Shown piece after piece: positions 33,221 through 41,686 of a stretch of 64,000 nt of DNA (positions within the stretch are counted from its first letter, which is position 1; the number at the start of each line of letters is the position of its first letter). The notes under the pieces were generated by a model that was not told the DNA's origin, ran no database searches, and saw nothing but the letters and a program-made list of their open reading frames with translations. The translations under genes were made by a program, and so were the position numbers. This stretch comes from Planktomarina temperata RCA23 (GTDB lineage Bacteria; Pseudomonadota; Alphaproteobacteria; Rhodobacterales; Rhodobacteraceae), in assembly GCF_000738435.1 (NCBI RefSeq), contig NZ_CP003984.1, positions 2,480,001 through 2,544,000 of the forward strand. The letters run 5' to 3'.

Positions 33221-34510
33221 ATGTTGCTGACCACTTGTTCGTTGGGTCTTGGGGAGCTTCGTTCTTCAAACTCAACACCTCACAAACACTCTCAACGCCA
33301 AATTAAAAAGGCAAAGGACCTCTTTGCAAAACAAGGCATCGTTGTTCCTATTATTGTGGACGAACACCATCACATAATTGATGGGCATCTTCGGTTCATG
33401 GTGGCGCGGGAACTTGGCATCGAAAACCTCAACGCAGTTATTGTCTCTAAGGCATCAAGCGCCAAGATTATCGAACTGGAATTAGCCCTCAACCGCCTTG
33501 GAGAAGACAGCAACTGGGATGAGGCACGCTTAAGGGAAAAGCTAGAGCAGCTCTTAGAGTTCGATGTTGATTTGAGCTTCACAGGGTTTGAACAAGCTGA
33601 GATTGATAAAATACTTCACTTTGAAATTATTGATGAGGCCGAACAAGATTGGGGCGGCACAGACCCCGTAACAAGGCCGGGCGATATATGGCGCGTTGGC
33701 GACCACATCATTGCCTGCGTAGACGCATTATCACCAGAAGTGGCTTTAAGCGAACTGGATAACCCGCCTTTGGCCAAAGTCTGCGTAACAGACCCTCCAT
33801 ACAATGTGCCAACAAAAGGTCATATCAGAACCAGCCATGATCATCAGGAATTTGCCATGGCTGCTGGCGAGATGTCAGACGCAGAGTTCGAGGAGTTCCT
33901 AAACGCATTTCTAAGATCAGCTCTCAACCTTACAACAGACAAGGCCCTTTTCTATGTCTGTATGGACTGGCGCCATATCGACCTTTTGAACGCAGCCGCA
34001 AAGACACAACGACTGACGCCCCAGAACTTGTGTGTTTGGGCCAAGACAAATGCAGGGATGGGATCGTTTTATCGCTCACAGCATGAATTGGTTGCTGTCT
34101 ACAGCCGAGCTAAAACCTTCCAAAATAATATCAACCTCGGAGCAAGTGGCCGATACCGGACAAATGTTTGGCACTATGATGGCGTAACCAGCTTTGGCCC
34201 CACACGAACCGAAGATTTAATAGATCACCCTACCGTAAAACCCACCCAGCTGATTGCAGACATTATCTTAGATTGTACCTCGATCGGTGACTGGGTGTTG
34301 GATCCATTTTTAGGGAGCGGCACCAGCTGCCTCGCTGCAGAGCGGATTAATCGCCGCTGTCTTGGGCTGGAATTAGAACCCAAGTTTGTCGATGTCGCTC
34401 TCAAGCGGCTTAAAGAAAGATGCAGCTTAGACGCCGTTCATGTTCAGACGGGTAAAAGCTATGCTGACATTAGCAGTGAGCGCCTCACAAAGAGTGAGGG
34501 CGCAGCATGA
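33221..34510 (+). CDS. ParB-like domain plus DNA methyltransferase (N6-adenine/N4-cytosine type)
   Basis: A 429-residue two-domain protein. Residues about 1-130 form a ParB/Srx-like nuclease-fold domain (IIVDEHHHIIDGHLRFMVAR; GHLR is the family signature). Residues about 150-420 form a methyltransferase whose catalytic motif VCVTDPPYNVP precedes the SAM-binding motif LDPFLGSGTSCLAAERINRR, the beta-class order. It begins the cassette and overlaps the next gene by four bases. No restriction endonuclease gene accompanies it, so it is an orphan modification enzyme, as common in phages and mobile elements. The start is ambiguous (33221 is the ATG with an AGGAGTT site seven bases upstream). Confidence 0.88.
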   Translation: MLLTTCSLGLGELRSSNSTPHKHSQRQIKKAKDLFAKQGIVVPIIVDEHHHIIDGHLRFMVARELGIENLNAVIVSKASSAKIIELELALNRLGEDSNWDEARLREKLEQLLEFDVDLSFTGFEQAEIDKILHFEIIDEAEQDWGGTDPVTRPGDIWRVGDHIIACVDALSPEVALSELDNPPLAKVCVTDPPYNVPTKGHIRTSHDHQEFAMAAGEMSDAEFEEFLNAFLRSALNLTTDKALFYVCMDWRHIDLLNAAAKTQRLTPQNLCVWAKTNAGMGSFYRSQHELVAVYSRAKTFQNNINLGASGRYRTNVWHYDGVTSFGPTRTEDLIDHPTVKPTQLIADIILDCTSIGDWVLDPFLGSGTSCLAAERINRRCLGLELEPKFVDVALKRLKERCSLDAVHVQTGKSYADISSERLTKSEGAA

Positions 34511-34890
34511 CTTATGGGAACCCTCCAAAAAAACATCAGTTCATAAAGGGCCAGTCCGGCAATCCAAAAGGCCGCCCACGCAAAAAATTGCAAACCGGCA
34601 CCACTCTCGCCGATGACCTGAAGCGCGAGCTTAGTGAAGAAATTACGGTCAAGAAAAATGGAGAGACCAAGCGCGTTACCAAGCAAAGCGCTTTAATATC
34701 TTCAATAGCAACCTCGGCAATAAATGGCGGCAGTAGCCAGCAACGCCTCCTTGTCCAAATTCTAAGCATGTCTGGCATGGACAAAGACAACCCCATCGAC
34801 GCTAAAGAGCTCCAGAGACATGACGAAGCTCTCTTGTTGGAATTGCAGAAACTTGGTTTTAAAATTGATGAGGCTGATCATGACACATAA
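34507..34890 (+). CDS. DUF5681-domain protein
   Basis: A 127-residue protein starting in an ATGA overlap. Its N-terminus GNPPKKHQFIKGQSGNPKGR is the defining motif of DUF5681, a family regularly found just before phage terminase large subunits in alphaproteobacterial elements. The body is charged and helical (KRELSEEITVKKNGETKRVT). It may act as the DNA-recognition (small terminase-like) partner, but this is an inference from position; no function is established. Confidence 0.82.
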   Translation: MTYGNPPKKHQFIKGQSGNPKGRPRKKLQTGTTLADDLKRELSEEITVKKNGETKRVTKQSALISSIATSAINGGSSQQRLLVQILSMSGMDKDNPIDAKELQRHDEALLLELQKLGFKIDEADHDT

Positions 34891-36313
34891 CATAAGCCAG
34901 AGGACTTTAGACGCCCTTCTTCGGCGGTCGCCCAGCCTGTTCTTCACGCATCTGTTTCCAAAGATCGATACGGTTCGCGACTTTGAGTGCTCGTGGCACC
35001 TTCATGCCATAAGCCAGCATTTGCTTGAGATGTATCATGGCACATGTCTGCGCTTGATCGTTAACGCTCCGCCGCGCTCGTTAAAGACCTCTTTGGCAAA
35101 CACCTATTTTATACCTTGGCTGCTTGGACAGGATCCAACCACCAAAGTCATGGTTGTCACCTACGGCGATGACCTTTCTTCAACACTCGCAAAAGCCACG
35201 AAGAAAGTGTTTCTGCATCGTGAATATAAGAGAATCTTTCCACACACCGTTTTAGAAAATGACAATATGCAAGCCACTAGGTTGCGCACATCACAAGGTG
35301 GCCATGTTATCTTCACCTCCCTCCATGGAGTGATGACCGGCCTTGGTGCAGATTGGATTATCCTCGATGACCCCCTACAGGCGGCCCATATGCGATCTGA
35401 GACCCGCCAGGATGATGTCATCCAAGTGTTTAAGCAAAGTATCAGCACGCGCCTCAACACTCCAAAGGACGGTAAAATCCTTCTCGTACAGCAACGCATC
35501 AGCCCAAATGATTTGTGCGGCGCATTAACTGACGTGCCCGCACATCCTTGGAAGGTTTTATGTCTGCCAGCCCGCTTTGATGAGCCAGCCCAATTTTATT
35601 TAGGATTCTCTAAGTGGAAAGATGTCGCAGCAGGGGATCTTCTAACACCTGCGCGAATGCCAGAGGCTTTTCTCAATGAGAAAAAAGCTGAGATGGGCGA
35701 TGCAGCCTATTATGCGCAGTATTTACAAAAGCCTCTTCATGAGAGCGACTGTCCGATTGATTTTAAGAAAATTAAGCACATCAGTAGGGAGGAGTTTGAT
35801 GAAATCAGTCTTGCACCCACAATTTATCAAAGCTGGGATACGGCGCTCTCGGACAAACCATCCGCCGATTATTCTGCAGTAACAACTTGGGCAAAGTTTG
35901 AGGATGGCCGTTATGTATTGCTTGATGCAGCGCGCTACCGCGTCACGAGCGAAAAACTTCAGAGCATAATCGTGCAGAAAGCGTTGGCGCATTCCGCACG
36001 ATTTGTCTGCATTGAAAAGGCAAATCATGCGGCTGATCTTATTCGAATGGTCGCGCCTGAGATGCCGGATGGGTGCATTGTGAGATCCGTACCAACAGGT
36101 GGAACCTCTAAAATGCAGCGGCTGGAGGCACAGCTGCATAAGATCAACACTGGCAAAGTGTTCTTCTTAAGTGACGAGCCGAACCTTGAGCTTGTTAACA
36201 ATGAGCTGCGGCAATTCCCGAATGGACGCTATGATGACCTGGTCGATAGCTTCTCACAGGCGCTTGCTCAAATGGGGACTGGCAGCGGCGTACCAGTTTG
36301 GCACATTAGCTGA
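34880..36313 (+). CDS. Phage terminase large subunit
   Basis: A 477-residue DNA-packaging motor and nuclease. The ATG at 34880 lies within the preceding gene, which ends at 34890. The ATPase half has a Walker A-like NAPPRSLKTSLANT and Walker B DWIILDDPLQ; the adapter motif follows in LLVQQRISPNDL. The nuclease half contains the acidic residues in YQSWDTALSDKPSAD, LLDAARYRVTSE and GRYDDLVDSFSQAL. The protein appears complete. It is remarkable that no portal, protease or capsid gene follows; the next genes are DUF2924 and a recombinase. Confidence 0.87.
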   Translation: MTHNISQRTLDALLRRSPSLFFTHLFPKIDTVRDFECSWHLHAISQHLLEMYHGTCLRLIVNAPPRSLKTSLANTYFIPWLLGQDPTTKVMVVTYGDDLSSTLAKATKKVFLHREYKRIFPHTVLENDNMQATRLRTSQGGHVIFTSLHGVMTGLGADWIILDDPLQAAHMRSETRQDDVIQVFKQSISTRLNTPKDGKILLVQQRISPNDLCGALTDVPAHPWKVLCLPARFDEPAQFYLGFSKWKDVAAGDLLTPARMPEAFLNEKKAEMGDAAYYAQYLQKPLHESDCPIDFKKIKHISREEFDEISLAPTIYQSWDTALSDKPSADYSAVTTWAKFEDGRYVLLDAARYRVTSEKLQSIIVQKALAHSARFVCIEKANHAADLIRMVAPEMPDGCIVRSVPTGGTSKMQRLEAQLHKINTGKVFFLSDEPNLELVNNELRQFPNGRYDDLVDSFSQALAQMGTGSGVPVWHIS

Positions 36314-36427
36314 GATTGATAGATCTGAAACTTTGGACTGGACTACGCCCCAACCGTAAGCCTGTATGCTCCTAAGCTCGAATACCATCGGGCTTTGCTC
36401 AGTGACAATGATCACAAGGAGCAAAAT

Positions 36428-36823
36428 TTGGACCCCTCATTTGAAACTTTAAAAACCGCAAGCCGCGCTGATCTCATTGATGCATGGCGCAAGGCTATCG
36501 GCAGGCCGGCGCCAAAACACATTAGTCGATCACTTTTGATCACCGTTCTTTCTTTTGAGCAGCAGGCAAAACAGTATGGGAGGCCAAACCAAAGGTTCCG
36601 CCAAGCCTTAGAGCGCCAAGTTAGCGGCAAAGCCTCCAAGCCCAAGCTGCAATCAGGAACGCGGTTTGTACGCGAGCATCATGGCAAGACCCATGTTGTC
36701 GAAGTAGACGCGGCGGGGGCCTTTATCTGGCAGGGCAAATCCTTTGCATCCCTATCTCAGGTCGCCAAGCAGATATGCGGCTATCACTGCTCCGGACACA
36801 AGTTCTTCGGGGTGACAAAATGA
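36428..36823 (+). CDS. DUF2924-domain protein
   Basis: A 131-residue protein. I place the start at the TTG at 36428 because AAGGAGCAAAAT precedes it; the open frame begins at 36395. The sequence shows DUF2924 traits: LKTASRADLIDAWRKAIGRP, then RSLLITVLSFEQQAKQYGRP, then GTRFVREHHGKTHVVEVDAA. Members are paired with large serine recombinases in many alphaproteobacteria and may assist recombination, but the mechanism is unknown. It ends in an ATGA overlap with the recombinase gene. Confidence 0.84.
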   Translation: MDPSFETLKTASRADLIDAWRKAIGRPAPKHISRSLLITVLSFEQQAKQYGRPNQRFRQALERQVSGKASKPKLQSGTRFVREHHGKTHVVEVDAAGAFIWQGKSFASLSQVAKQICGYHCSGHKFFGVTK

Positions 36824-38436
36824 GTTCAGCCCCACGTCAAAAAATCCGTGCAGCCATCTATACGCGAAAATCTAGGGAAGAAGGTCTCGAGCAGGAGTTC
36901 AATTCTTTAGACGCCCAACATGAGGCCTGCGCGGCCTACATTACCAGCCAACGACATGAGGGCTGGAAACAATTAAAGGGCCGCTTCGATGACGGAGGGG
37001 TATCAGGAGGAACTATGGATCGCCCTGCACTCACGCGCCTTTTGGCGGATGTAGATCAAGGCCTGGTTGATATGATCGTTGTCTATAAGATCGACCGATT
37101 GACGCGCTCCTTGAGCGACTTTGCCAAATTAATTGACCGGCTGGAGGCGAAGGGCTGCTCTTTTGTGTCCGTGACACAATCTTTTAATACGTCGACATCC
37201 ATGGGGCGCCTAACACTGAATGTGCTTCTATCATTTGCTCAATTTGAGCGTGAAGTCACAGCCGATCGCATTCGCGATAAAATTGCGGCCTCAAAAAAGA
37301 AGGGTATGTGGATGGGCGGCCGGGTGCCCTGGGGATACGCCATTCATCCCGATCCAAAGGTTCAATCCTTAGAGATACATCTCGAGCACGCCAAAGATAT
37401 CCAACGGATATATGATCTATACGAGGAACTTGGATGCTTAGCGCAGGTTAAAAGCCAAATTGATAGCCTATGGCCAGAGCGCAATTATAGCCGTGGCCGT
37501 ATCTATAAAATCTTAACCAACCCAATCTATATTGGTAAGATCCGCCACAAGACCGACATCTATGAAGGCCTTCATTCCGCCATCATCGATGTGGCGCAAT
37601 TTAACCGGGTTCAAGAACAGCTCAAACTCAAATCAGCCATCAAACGTGGGACCCACCCTACGCGAGGATTGTCCGCCTGCTTGATCGGAAAAATCTACGA
37701 CGAGACTGGAGATCGCCTTACGCCCTCCAACACAAAACGTGTGGGCCGTATGCATCGATATTACTACTCCAATCGCCTGACGATCAAAGGCGCTGACCCA
37801 ACAGGCTGGCGCATCAAGGCAGAGACACTTGAGACGGCTTTATCCTCGATGGTAAAATCCAATCTTATGCAGGCCTGCCAAAATCCTGACATCAAAGATG
37901 GCCTCACAGCTCATGAGCTTACCCAATACATAAGTTGTATAGACACACTGAAGTCCCAAGCAGCATTGAAGCTCATCTCTCGCGTAGATTTAACCAAAGG
38001 CAATATAACGATCGCCATTAATCAAAAGGAGCTTGAGAAGCTTCTACAATGCTCTTCAAACCTAATAGAGGCAGAGCGATTAACATTTAACGAACCCATT
38101 ACATTCCAACGCAGGCAAAATGGTACAAAGCTTTTCTGGGCCCAATATGAAACAGGCCCGAGACTGCATCTCATCAAGGCCCTTCACGATGCTCACACCT
38201 GGCTCGACCTGTTAAAATCCGGCAAACAGATTACCGACATTACTCAAGCCACAGGACTTCTCGACGGGACTATTTGGAAGCGTGTTCGGCTCGCATGTCT
38301 GTCGCCAAAAGTTCAAAAGGCCATCCTTAACGGAACATTAAATCCAGAGTTCACCATTCGCTATTTGCAAAGCAAGCGTGTGCCTGCAACCTGGGTTGAA
38401 CAAGACAAGCTCTTAATCAGTAAAGTTCCCTGTTAA
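36820..38436 (+). CDS. Large serine recombinase (site-specific integrase)
   Basis: A 538-residue recombinase starting at the ATG at 36820. The resolvase catalytic domain contains the nucleophile in AAIYTRKSREE, the arginine-rich KIDRLTRSLSDF, FDDGGVSGGTMDRPALTRLL and LNVLLSFAQFERE. The recombinase domain follows (IYKILTNPIYIGKIRHKTDI). The usual cysteine zinc ribbon is replaced by DETGDRLTPSNT. The protein ends KVPC. The stop codon itself lies within the first of a set of TTCCCTGTTAAT repeats. It would integrate or excise the cassette at a short att site that this window cannot identify with certainty. Confidence 0.88.
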   Translation: MSSAPRQKIRAAIYTRKSREEGLEQEFNSLDAQHEACAAYITSQRHEGWKQLKGRFDDGGVSGGTMDRPALTRLLADVDQGLVDMIVVYKIDRLTRSLSDFAKLIDRLEAKGCSFVSVTQSFNTSTSMGRLTLNVLLSFAQFEREVTADRIRDKIAASKKKGMWMGGRVPWGYAIHPDPKVQSLEIHLEHAKDIQRIYDLYEELGCLAQVKSQIDSLWPERNYSRGRIYKILTNPIYIGKIRHKTDIYEGLHSAIIDVAQFNRVQEQLKLKSAIKRGTHPTRGLSACLIGKIYDETGDRLTPSNTKRVGRMHRYYYSNRLTIKGADPTGWRIKAETLETALSSMVKSNLMQACQNPDIKDGLTAHELTQYISCIDTLKSQAALKLISRVDLTKGNITIAINQKELEKLLQCSSNLIEAERLTFNEPITFQRRQNGTKLFWAQYETGPRLHLIKALHDAHTWLDLLKSGKQITDITQATGLLDGTIWKRVRLACLSPKVQKAILNGTLNPEFTIRYLQSKRVPATWVEQDKLLISKVPC

Positions 38437-38581
38437 TGCCTATTTAATTCCCTGTTAATTTTGCCCAGCGCGCTTCTAAACACCAATAATTTATGGCTAT
38501 TACAGCGTTTTTAGACATTTCCAAAACCCAAAAAAAGAAAATTCCCTGTTAATTTCCCTGTTAATTGCAAACAACAGGGAA
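38426..38581. repeat. Cluster of TTCCCTGTTAAT repeats at the recombinase end
   Basis: The 12-mer TTCCCTGTTAAT occurs four times in direct orientation: 38426, 38448, 38542 and 38554. An inverted partial copy (AACAGGGAA) lies at 38573-38581. The first copy covers the last codons and stop of the recombinase. Spacings are 22, 94 and 12 bases, so the sites lie on comparable helical faces for the first pair. This suggests a recombinase-binding or attachment region. No TTCCCTGTTAAT copy was seen near the left end of the cassette. Confidence 0.72.
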
Positions 38582-38737
38582 ACTCGTGCTGCCTAAATAT
38601 TGCCTCAGAGGAATAGGTTGAAACGGGGTAATTCTCGCGCGAGAGAAAATCCTCAGATCAAAAATCTGAAAATAACAGCCTGAAAAGACGGGTATAAAAA
38701 CCGGTTATATGAAGCTGTTGGATGTGAGATAAGTCAG

Positions 38738-38814
38738 TGGCGGACCGAGGAGGATTCGAACCCCCGACCCCCTGATTCGTAGTCAGGTACTCTATCCAGC
38801 TGAGCTATCGGTCC
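38738..38814 (-). tRNA. tRNA-Arg (anticodon ACG)
   Basis: Complete 77-base cloverleaf on the minus strand: acceptor GGACCGA/TCGGTCC, D arm GCTCAGCTGGATAGAGT, anticodon arm CCTGA-CTACGAA-TCAGG with anticodon ACG, T arm GGGGG-TTCGAAT-CCTCC, discriminator G and encoded CCA. Its 3' end faces the phage-like cassette, the usual orientation when an element integrates next to a tRNA gene. Confidence 0.95.
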
Positions 38815-38872
38815 ACTGATCGGGGAGATAGCGGGAGGTGGGCGCGGATGCAAGGGCAATATTTCGAAAACT

Positions 38873-40249
38873 TCAGTTGTTTGCTTTTGGCAACTCGATG
38901 GAAAATATACTGCCCTGCGCATCTGATTTTTCCAGGCTCAAACGTCCGCCGTGACCGCGGATCAACTCGGCACTAATGGCCAGGCCCAGACCAGAGCCAC
39001 CTTTGGTTGTGCCGCCTTGAAAGGCGGTAAACAGGTTATTTTTTGCCCGCTCGGGCAGACCCGGACCGTTGTCTTGCACTTTGATCCACCAATGCCCCTG
39101 CGCATCTGCAGCACTCAAATCAATTTGCCCTTGCCCTGGCGTGGCCTCCAAGGCCTGGCGGGCATTCCGGCACAGATTTGAAATCACCCGATAGAGTTGC
39201 TCAGGATCGGCCCGCAGTTGCAAATCTTCCGCCACAGTGCGTGTGAATGTGATTTTGCCCTCGCTGGCCAATTGCTCTGCCTCCACCACATCCTCAAACA
39301 GGCGCGACAGCTTCAACCATTCGAGCTGAGGGGCAGACTCCTCGGCGCGCCCGTAGGCCAGTGTCGTCTCACACAGGTGGATGGCCCGTGAAATCGATCG
39401 AACAAGTTTTGGTGCCAATCGTGCAACCGTGGGGTCTTCGCTCGCTTCGATGCGATCGGTAAACAATTGCGCCGAACTGAGGATGTTGCGCAGGTCATGG
39501 CTGATTTTTGCCACAGCGCCACCCAATTGCGCCAATCGCTCTTTTTGCTTCAAAGCACCTGTCAATTCAACTTGCATGGATTTCATCGCATCTTGGGCTT
39601 CGCGCAGCTCGCGGAGCCGAGCATTGGGGGCAATGATGCTGCGGGCATCTTCCGGCGCGTTGGCGTAGGACTGCATATGCGAAACCACTTGGCGCATCGG
39701 TAAGAGCAAGGCCTGCCGCACGGCCCAAAACAGCAGCACCGCTGTTAGGGCCGAAATCGCCGTTGACACCCAAAGCACTTGAATAGCATAGGCCACAAGC
39801 GCTTCATGCAGCCCGCGGGTGGACATGGTAATCTCAATCAAAAGCCCGGCCCGGCGTACCGGATCTCCCAGCACGCGAATGACGTGATCACTGGAATCGA
39901 ACAGGGCGGCCAAACCGTCAACCACCAAGTCATAAGCAGAGGGATGCCGCAAATCAAAAGAGGCGACGATCGGCGCGGGAATAGGTGAAGACAGCACCAG
40001 CTGGCGCACCTCATTGCGCCGCAACACCACGTTATAGATTTCAGCTGTTTCTAAGAGCTCCGCCTCCAGATCCGAAGAGATCCGATCTTCCGCCTCAAGC
40101 GCCAAGGATGCGATTTGGGCGCGCTCGAGGCTTGCACTCAAATAGTCTTGCCGAAAGCGCGCGACAGATGGCACCAGAATCAGAACTTCCGCCAGCACCA
40201 CAAACAGCACTGTAAGGATAAAGAACCGTCCTGAAAGCGTTTGAAACAT
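38873..40249 (-). CDS. Sensor histidine kinase
   Basis: A 458-residue membrane-bound kinase. Two transmembrane segments, residues about 8-28 (FILTVLFVVLAEVLILVPSV) and about 165-190 (IQVLWVSTAISALTAVLLFW), flank a periplasmic loop. The HAMP-like linker leads to the dimerisation histidine in AKISHDLRNILSSAQL; the N box is NLCRNARQA, the G boxes are DNGPGLP and GSGLGLAISAEL. No response regulator gene is adjacent, so its partner is elsewhere. The gene lies 20 bases downstream of the flavoprotein disulfide reductase gene at 40269, in the same direction. Confidence 0.86.
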   Translation of the reverse strand: MFQTLSGRFFILTVLFVVLAEVLILVPSVARFRQDYLSASLERAQIASLALEAEDRISSDLEAELLETAEIYNVVLRRNEVRQLVLSSPIPAPIVASFDLRHPSAYDLVVDGLAALFDSSDHVIRVLGDPVRRAGLLIEITMSTRGLHEALVAYAIQVLWVSTAISALTAVLLFWAVRQALLLPMRQVVSHMQSYANAPEDARSIIAPNARLRELREAQDAMKSMQVELTGALKQKERLAQLGGAVAKISHDLRNILSSAQLFTDRIEASEDPTVARLAPKLVRSISRAIHLCETTLAYGRAEESAPQLEWLKLSRLFEDVVEAEQLASEGKITFTRTVAEDLQLRADPEQLYRVISNLCRNARQALEATPGQGQIDLSAADAQGHWWIKVQDNGPGLPERAKNNLFTAFQGGTTKGGSGLGLAISAELIRGHGGRLSLEKSDAQGSIFSIELPKANN

Positions 40250-40268
40250 TCTATTGTGACCTGAGACT

Positions 40269-41684
40269 TTAAGGAATAAATCGCTGCACTAGGCCGACCA
40301 CGCGCCGAATGAACGGGCTTTCAAACAGCTTCGGCGAAAAATAGGCGCCGGCGACCCTTTTGTTGATCTCGCCCATGGTGGGATAAGGCAGGACCATAGC
40401 AGCGATTGCAGACATTTTGAGATTGTTGGCCAGAGCCATAGCCCAGATCCCAATCAGCTCTCCGGCTCCCGCGCCGACGATAGAGGCACCAACGGGCCTT
40501 CCTTTGACCACCATGACTTTGATCAATCCCGTGGTCTTGCCGGTGGCAATTGCCCGGTCGCTGCCGCCAAAATCAAATCGAGCAACCTCCAAACGCGCGC
40601 CATATTTTTCACGTGCATGCGCTTCGGTCAGCCCCACTTGCGCCAGCTCGGGATCAGTATAGGTCGCCCAAGGAATGTGATCACTCTTCGCCTTGGCCGG
40701 CAGACCAAAGAGCATGGAGCGGATTACAACCCCGGCATGATACCCCGCCACATGGGTGAATTGCAGAGCACCGGCCACATCGCCAATCGCATAGACCCGC
40801 CGGTTGCTGCTGCGCAGCCCCGCGTCCACCTTTATCCCACTTCGATCAAAGGCTATTCCAGCGGCTTCCAGATTGAGCCGCTCTATATTGACCTTGCGGC
40901 CCACGGCCATCAAAAGATGCGTCCCATGAAACTCACCGCGTGATGTGGACACGGTGACATCACCGCCCGTGCCTGACACGCTTTGCGCCAAGGCCCCCTC
41001 GACAATCTCAATGCCTTCATCGCGCAGCTTCAGCACGAGGATCGCCGCCAATTCGGGATCATCCTTGGCAAAGACCTGTTGCCCTTCTATCACCGTCACC
41101 TTTGATCCAAGGCGACGGTGCGCCTGCGCCATCTCCATGCCAATGGGACCGCCGCCAATAATCAAGAGATGATCTGGCCGCGCGCGCAAATCGAATATTG
41201 TTTCATTTGTATAATAGGGCACATCGCTCAGGCCAGGGATGGGCGGCACGAAGGGGCTGGAGCCGGTGGCGATTACGATTCTGCGCGCGGTGATCACCCG
41301 CTCTCCTGCTTGGACCTCTGTGGGGGAGATAAAACGGCCATAATCCTCAATCATCGTTACGCCCAGGCCGTCAAACCGTTCTACGCTGTCATGCGGCGCA
41401 ATCTGGTCAATGACCGAGGCCACAAAATCTTTGGCCTTCCCATAGCTGACCGTATTCTTGCCCGGCCCAACACCCATGGCGGCATTGCCTCCCTGCCCAT
41501 GCGCCACAGCGGCAGCGGCCAACAGGGCTTTTGACGGCACACAGCCATAATTGAGGCAATCACCGCCCATCTTATGGCCCTCCAGCAACACAACCCGCGC
41601 GCCCATCTGCACCGCACCCGCCGCAACAGACAGGCCACCCGATCCGCCGCCAATCACCAAAACATCTGTTTCTATCCGCTCCAT
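40269..41684 (-). CDS. FAD-dependent pyridine nucleotide-disulfide oxidoreductase (mercuric reductase/dihydrolipoamide dehydrogenase-like)
   Basis: A 471-residue flavoprotein. The start at 41684 follows AAAGGGA two bases after the TVP38 stop; a TTG at 41690 is less likely. FAD site GGGSGGLSVAAGA at residues about 15-27, redox-active disulfide CLNYGCVPSK, NAD site IGGGPIGMEMAQA, and a C-terminal dimerisation domain where the usual HPT motif reads VLPYPTMGE. The missing histidine before the PT argues against classical dihydrolipoamide dehydrogenase activity. It is translated together with the TVP38-like gene. Confidence 0.86.
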   Translation of the reverse strand: MERIETDVLVIGGGSGGLSVAAGAVQMGARVVLLEGHKMGGDCLNYGCVPSKALLAAAAVAHGQGGNAAMGVGPGKNTVSYGKAKDFVASVIDQIAPHDSVERFDGLGVTMIEDYGRFISPTEVQAGERVITARRIVIATGSSPFVPPIPGLSDVPYYTNETIFDLRARPDHLLIIGGGPIGMEMAQAHRRLGSKVTVIEGQQVFAKDDPELAAILVLKLRDEGIEIVEGALAQSVSGTGGDVTVSTSRGEFHGTHLLMAVGRKVNIERLNLEAAGIAFDRSGIKVDAGLRSSNRRVYAIGDVAGALQFTHVAGYHAGVVIRSMLFGLPAKAKSDHIPWATYTDPELAQVGLTEAHAREKYGARLEVARFDFGGSDRAIATGKTTGLIKVMVVKGRPVGASIVGAGAGELIGIWAMALANNLKMSAIAAMVLPYPTMGEINKRVAGAYFSPKLFESPFIRRVVGLVQRFIP

Positions 41685-41686
41685 GC

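Noticed and set aside
33118-38459. CCTATTTAAT shared by 33118 and 38438 as att core of the phage-like cassette
   Set aside because: Ten AT-rich bases can occur by chance in this composition and the flanks do not match; it is too weak to define ends.
38426-38581. CRISPR-like interpretation of the TTCCCTGTTAAT repeats
   Set aside because: Repeats are only 12 bases, spacing is irregular (22, 94, 12), one copy is inverted, and no cas genes are present.
32260-38814. Pairing of the tRNA-Thr fragment with the intact tRNA-Arg as two ends of one element
   Set aside because: Anticodon arms, T arms and acceptor strands differ, so the fragment did not come from this tRNA.
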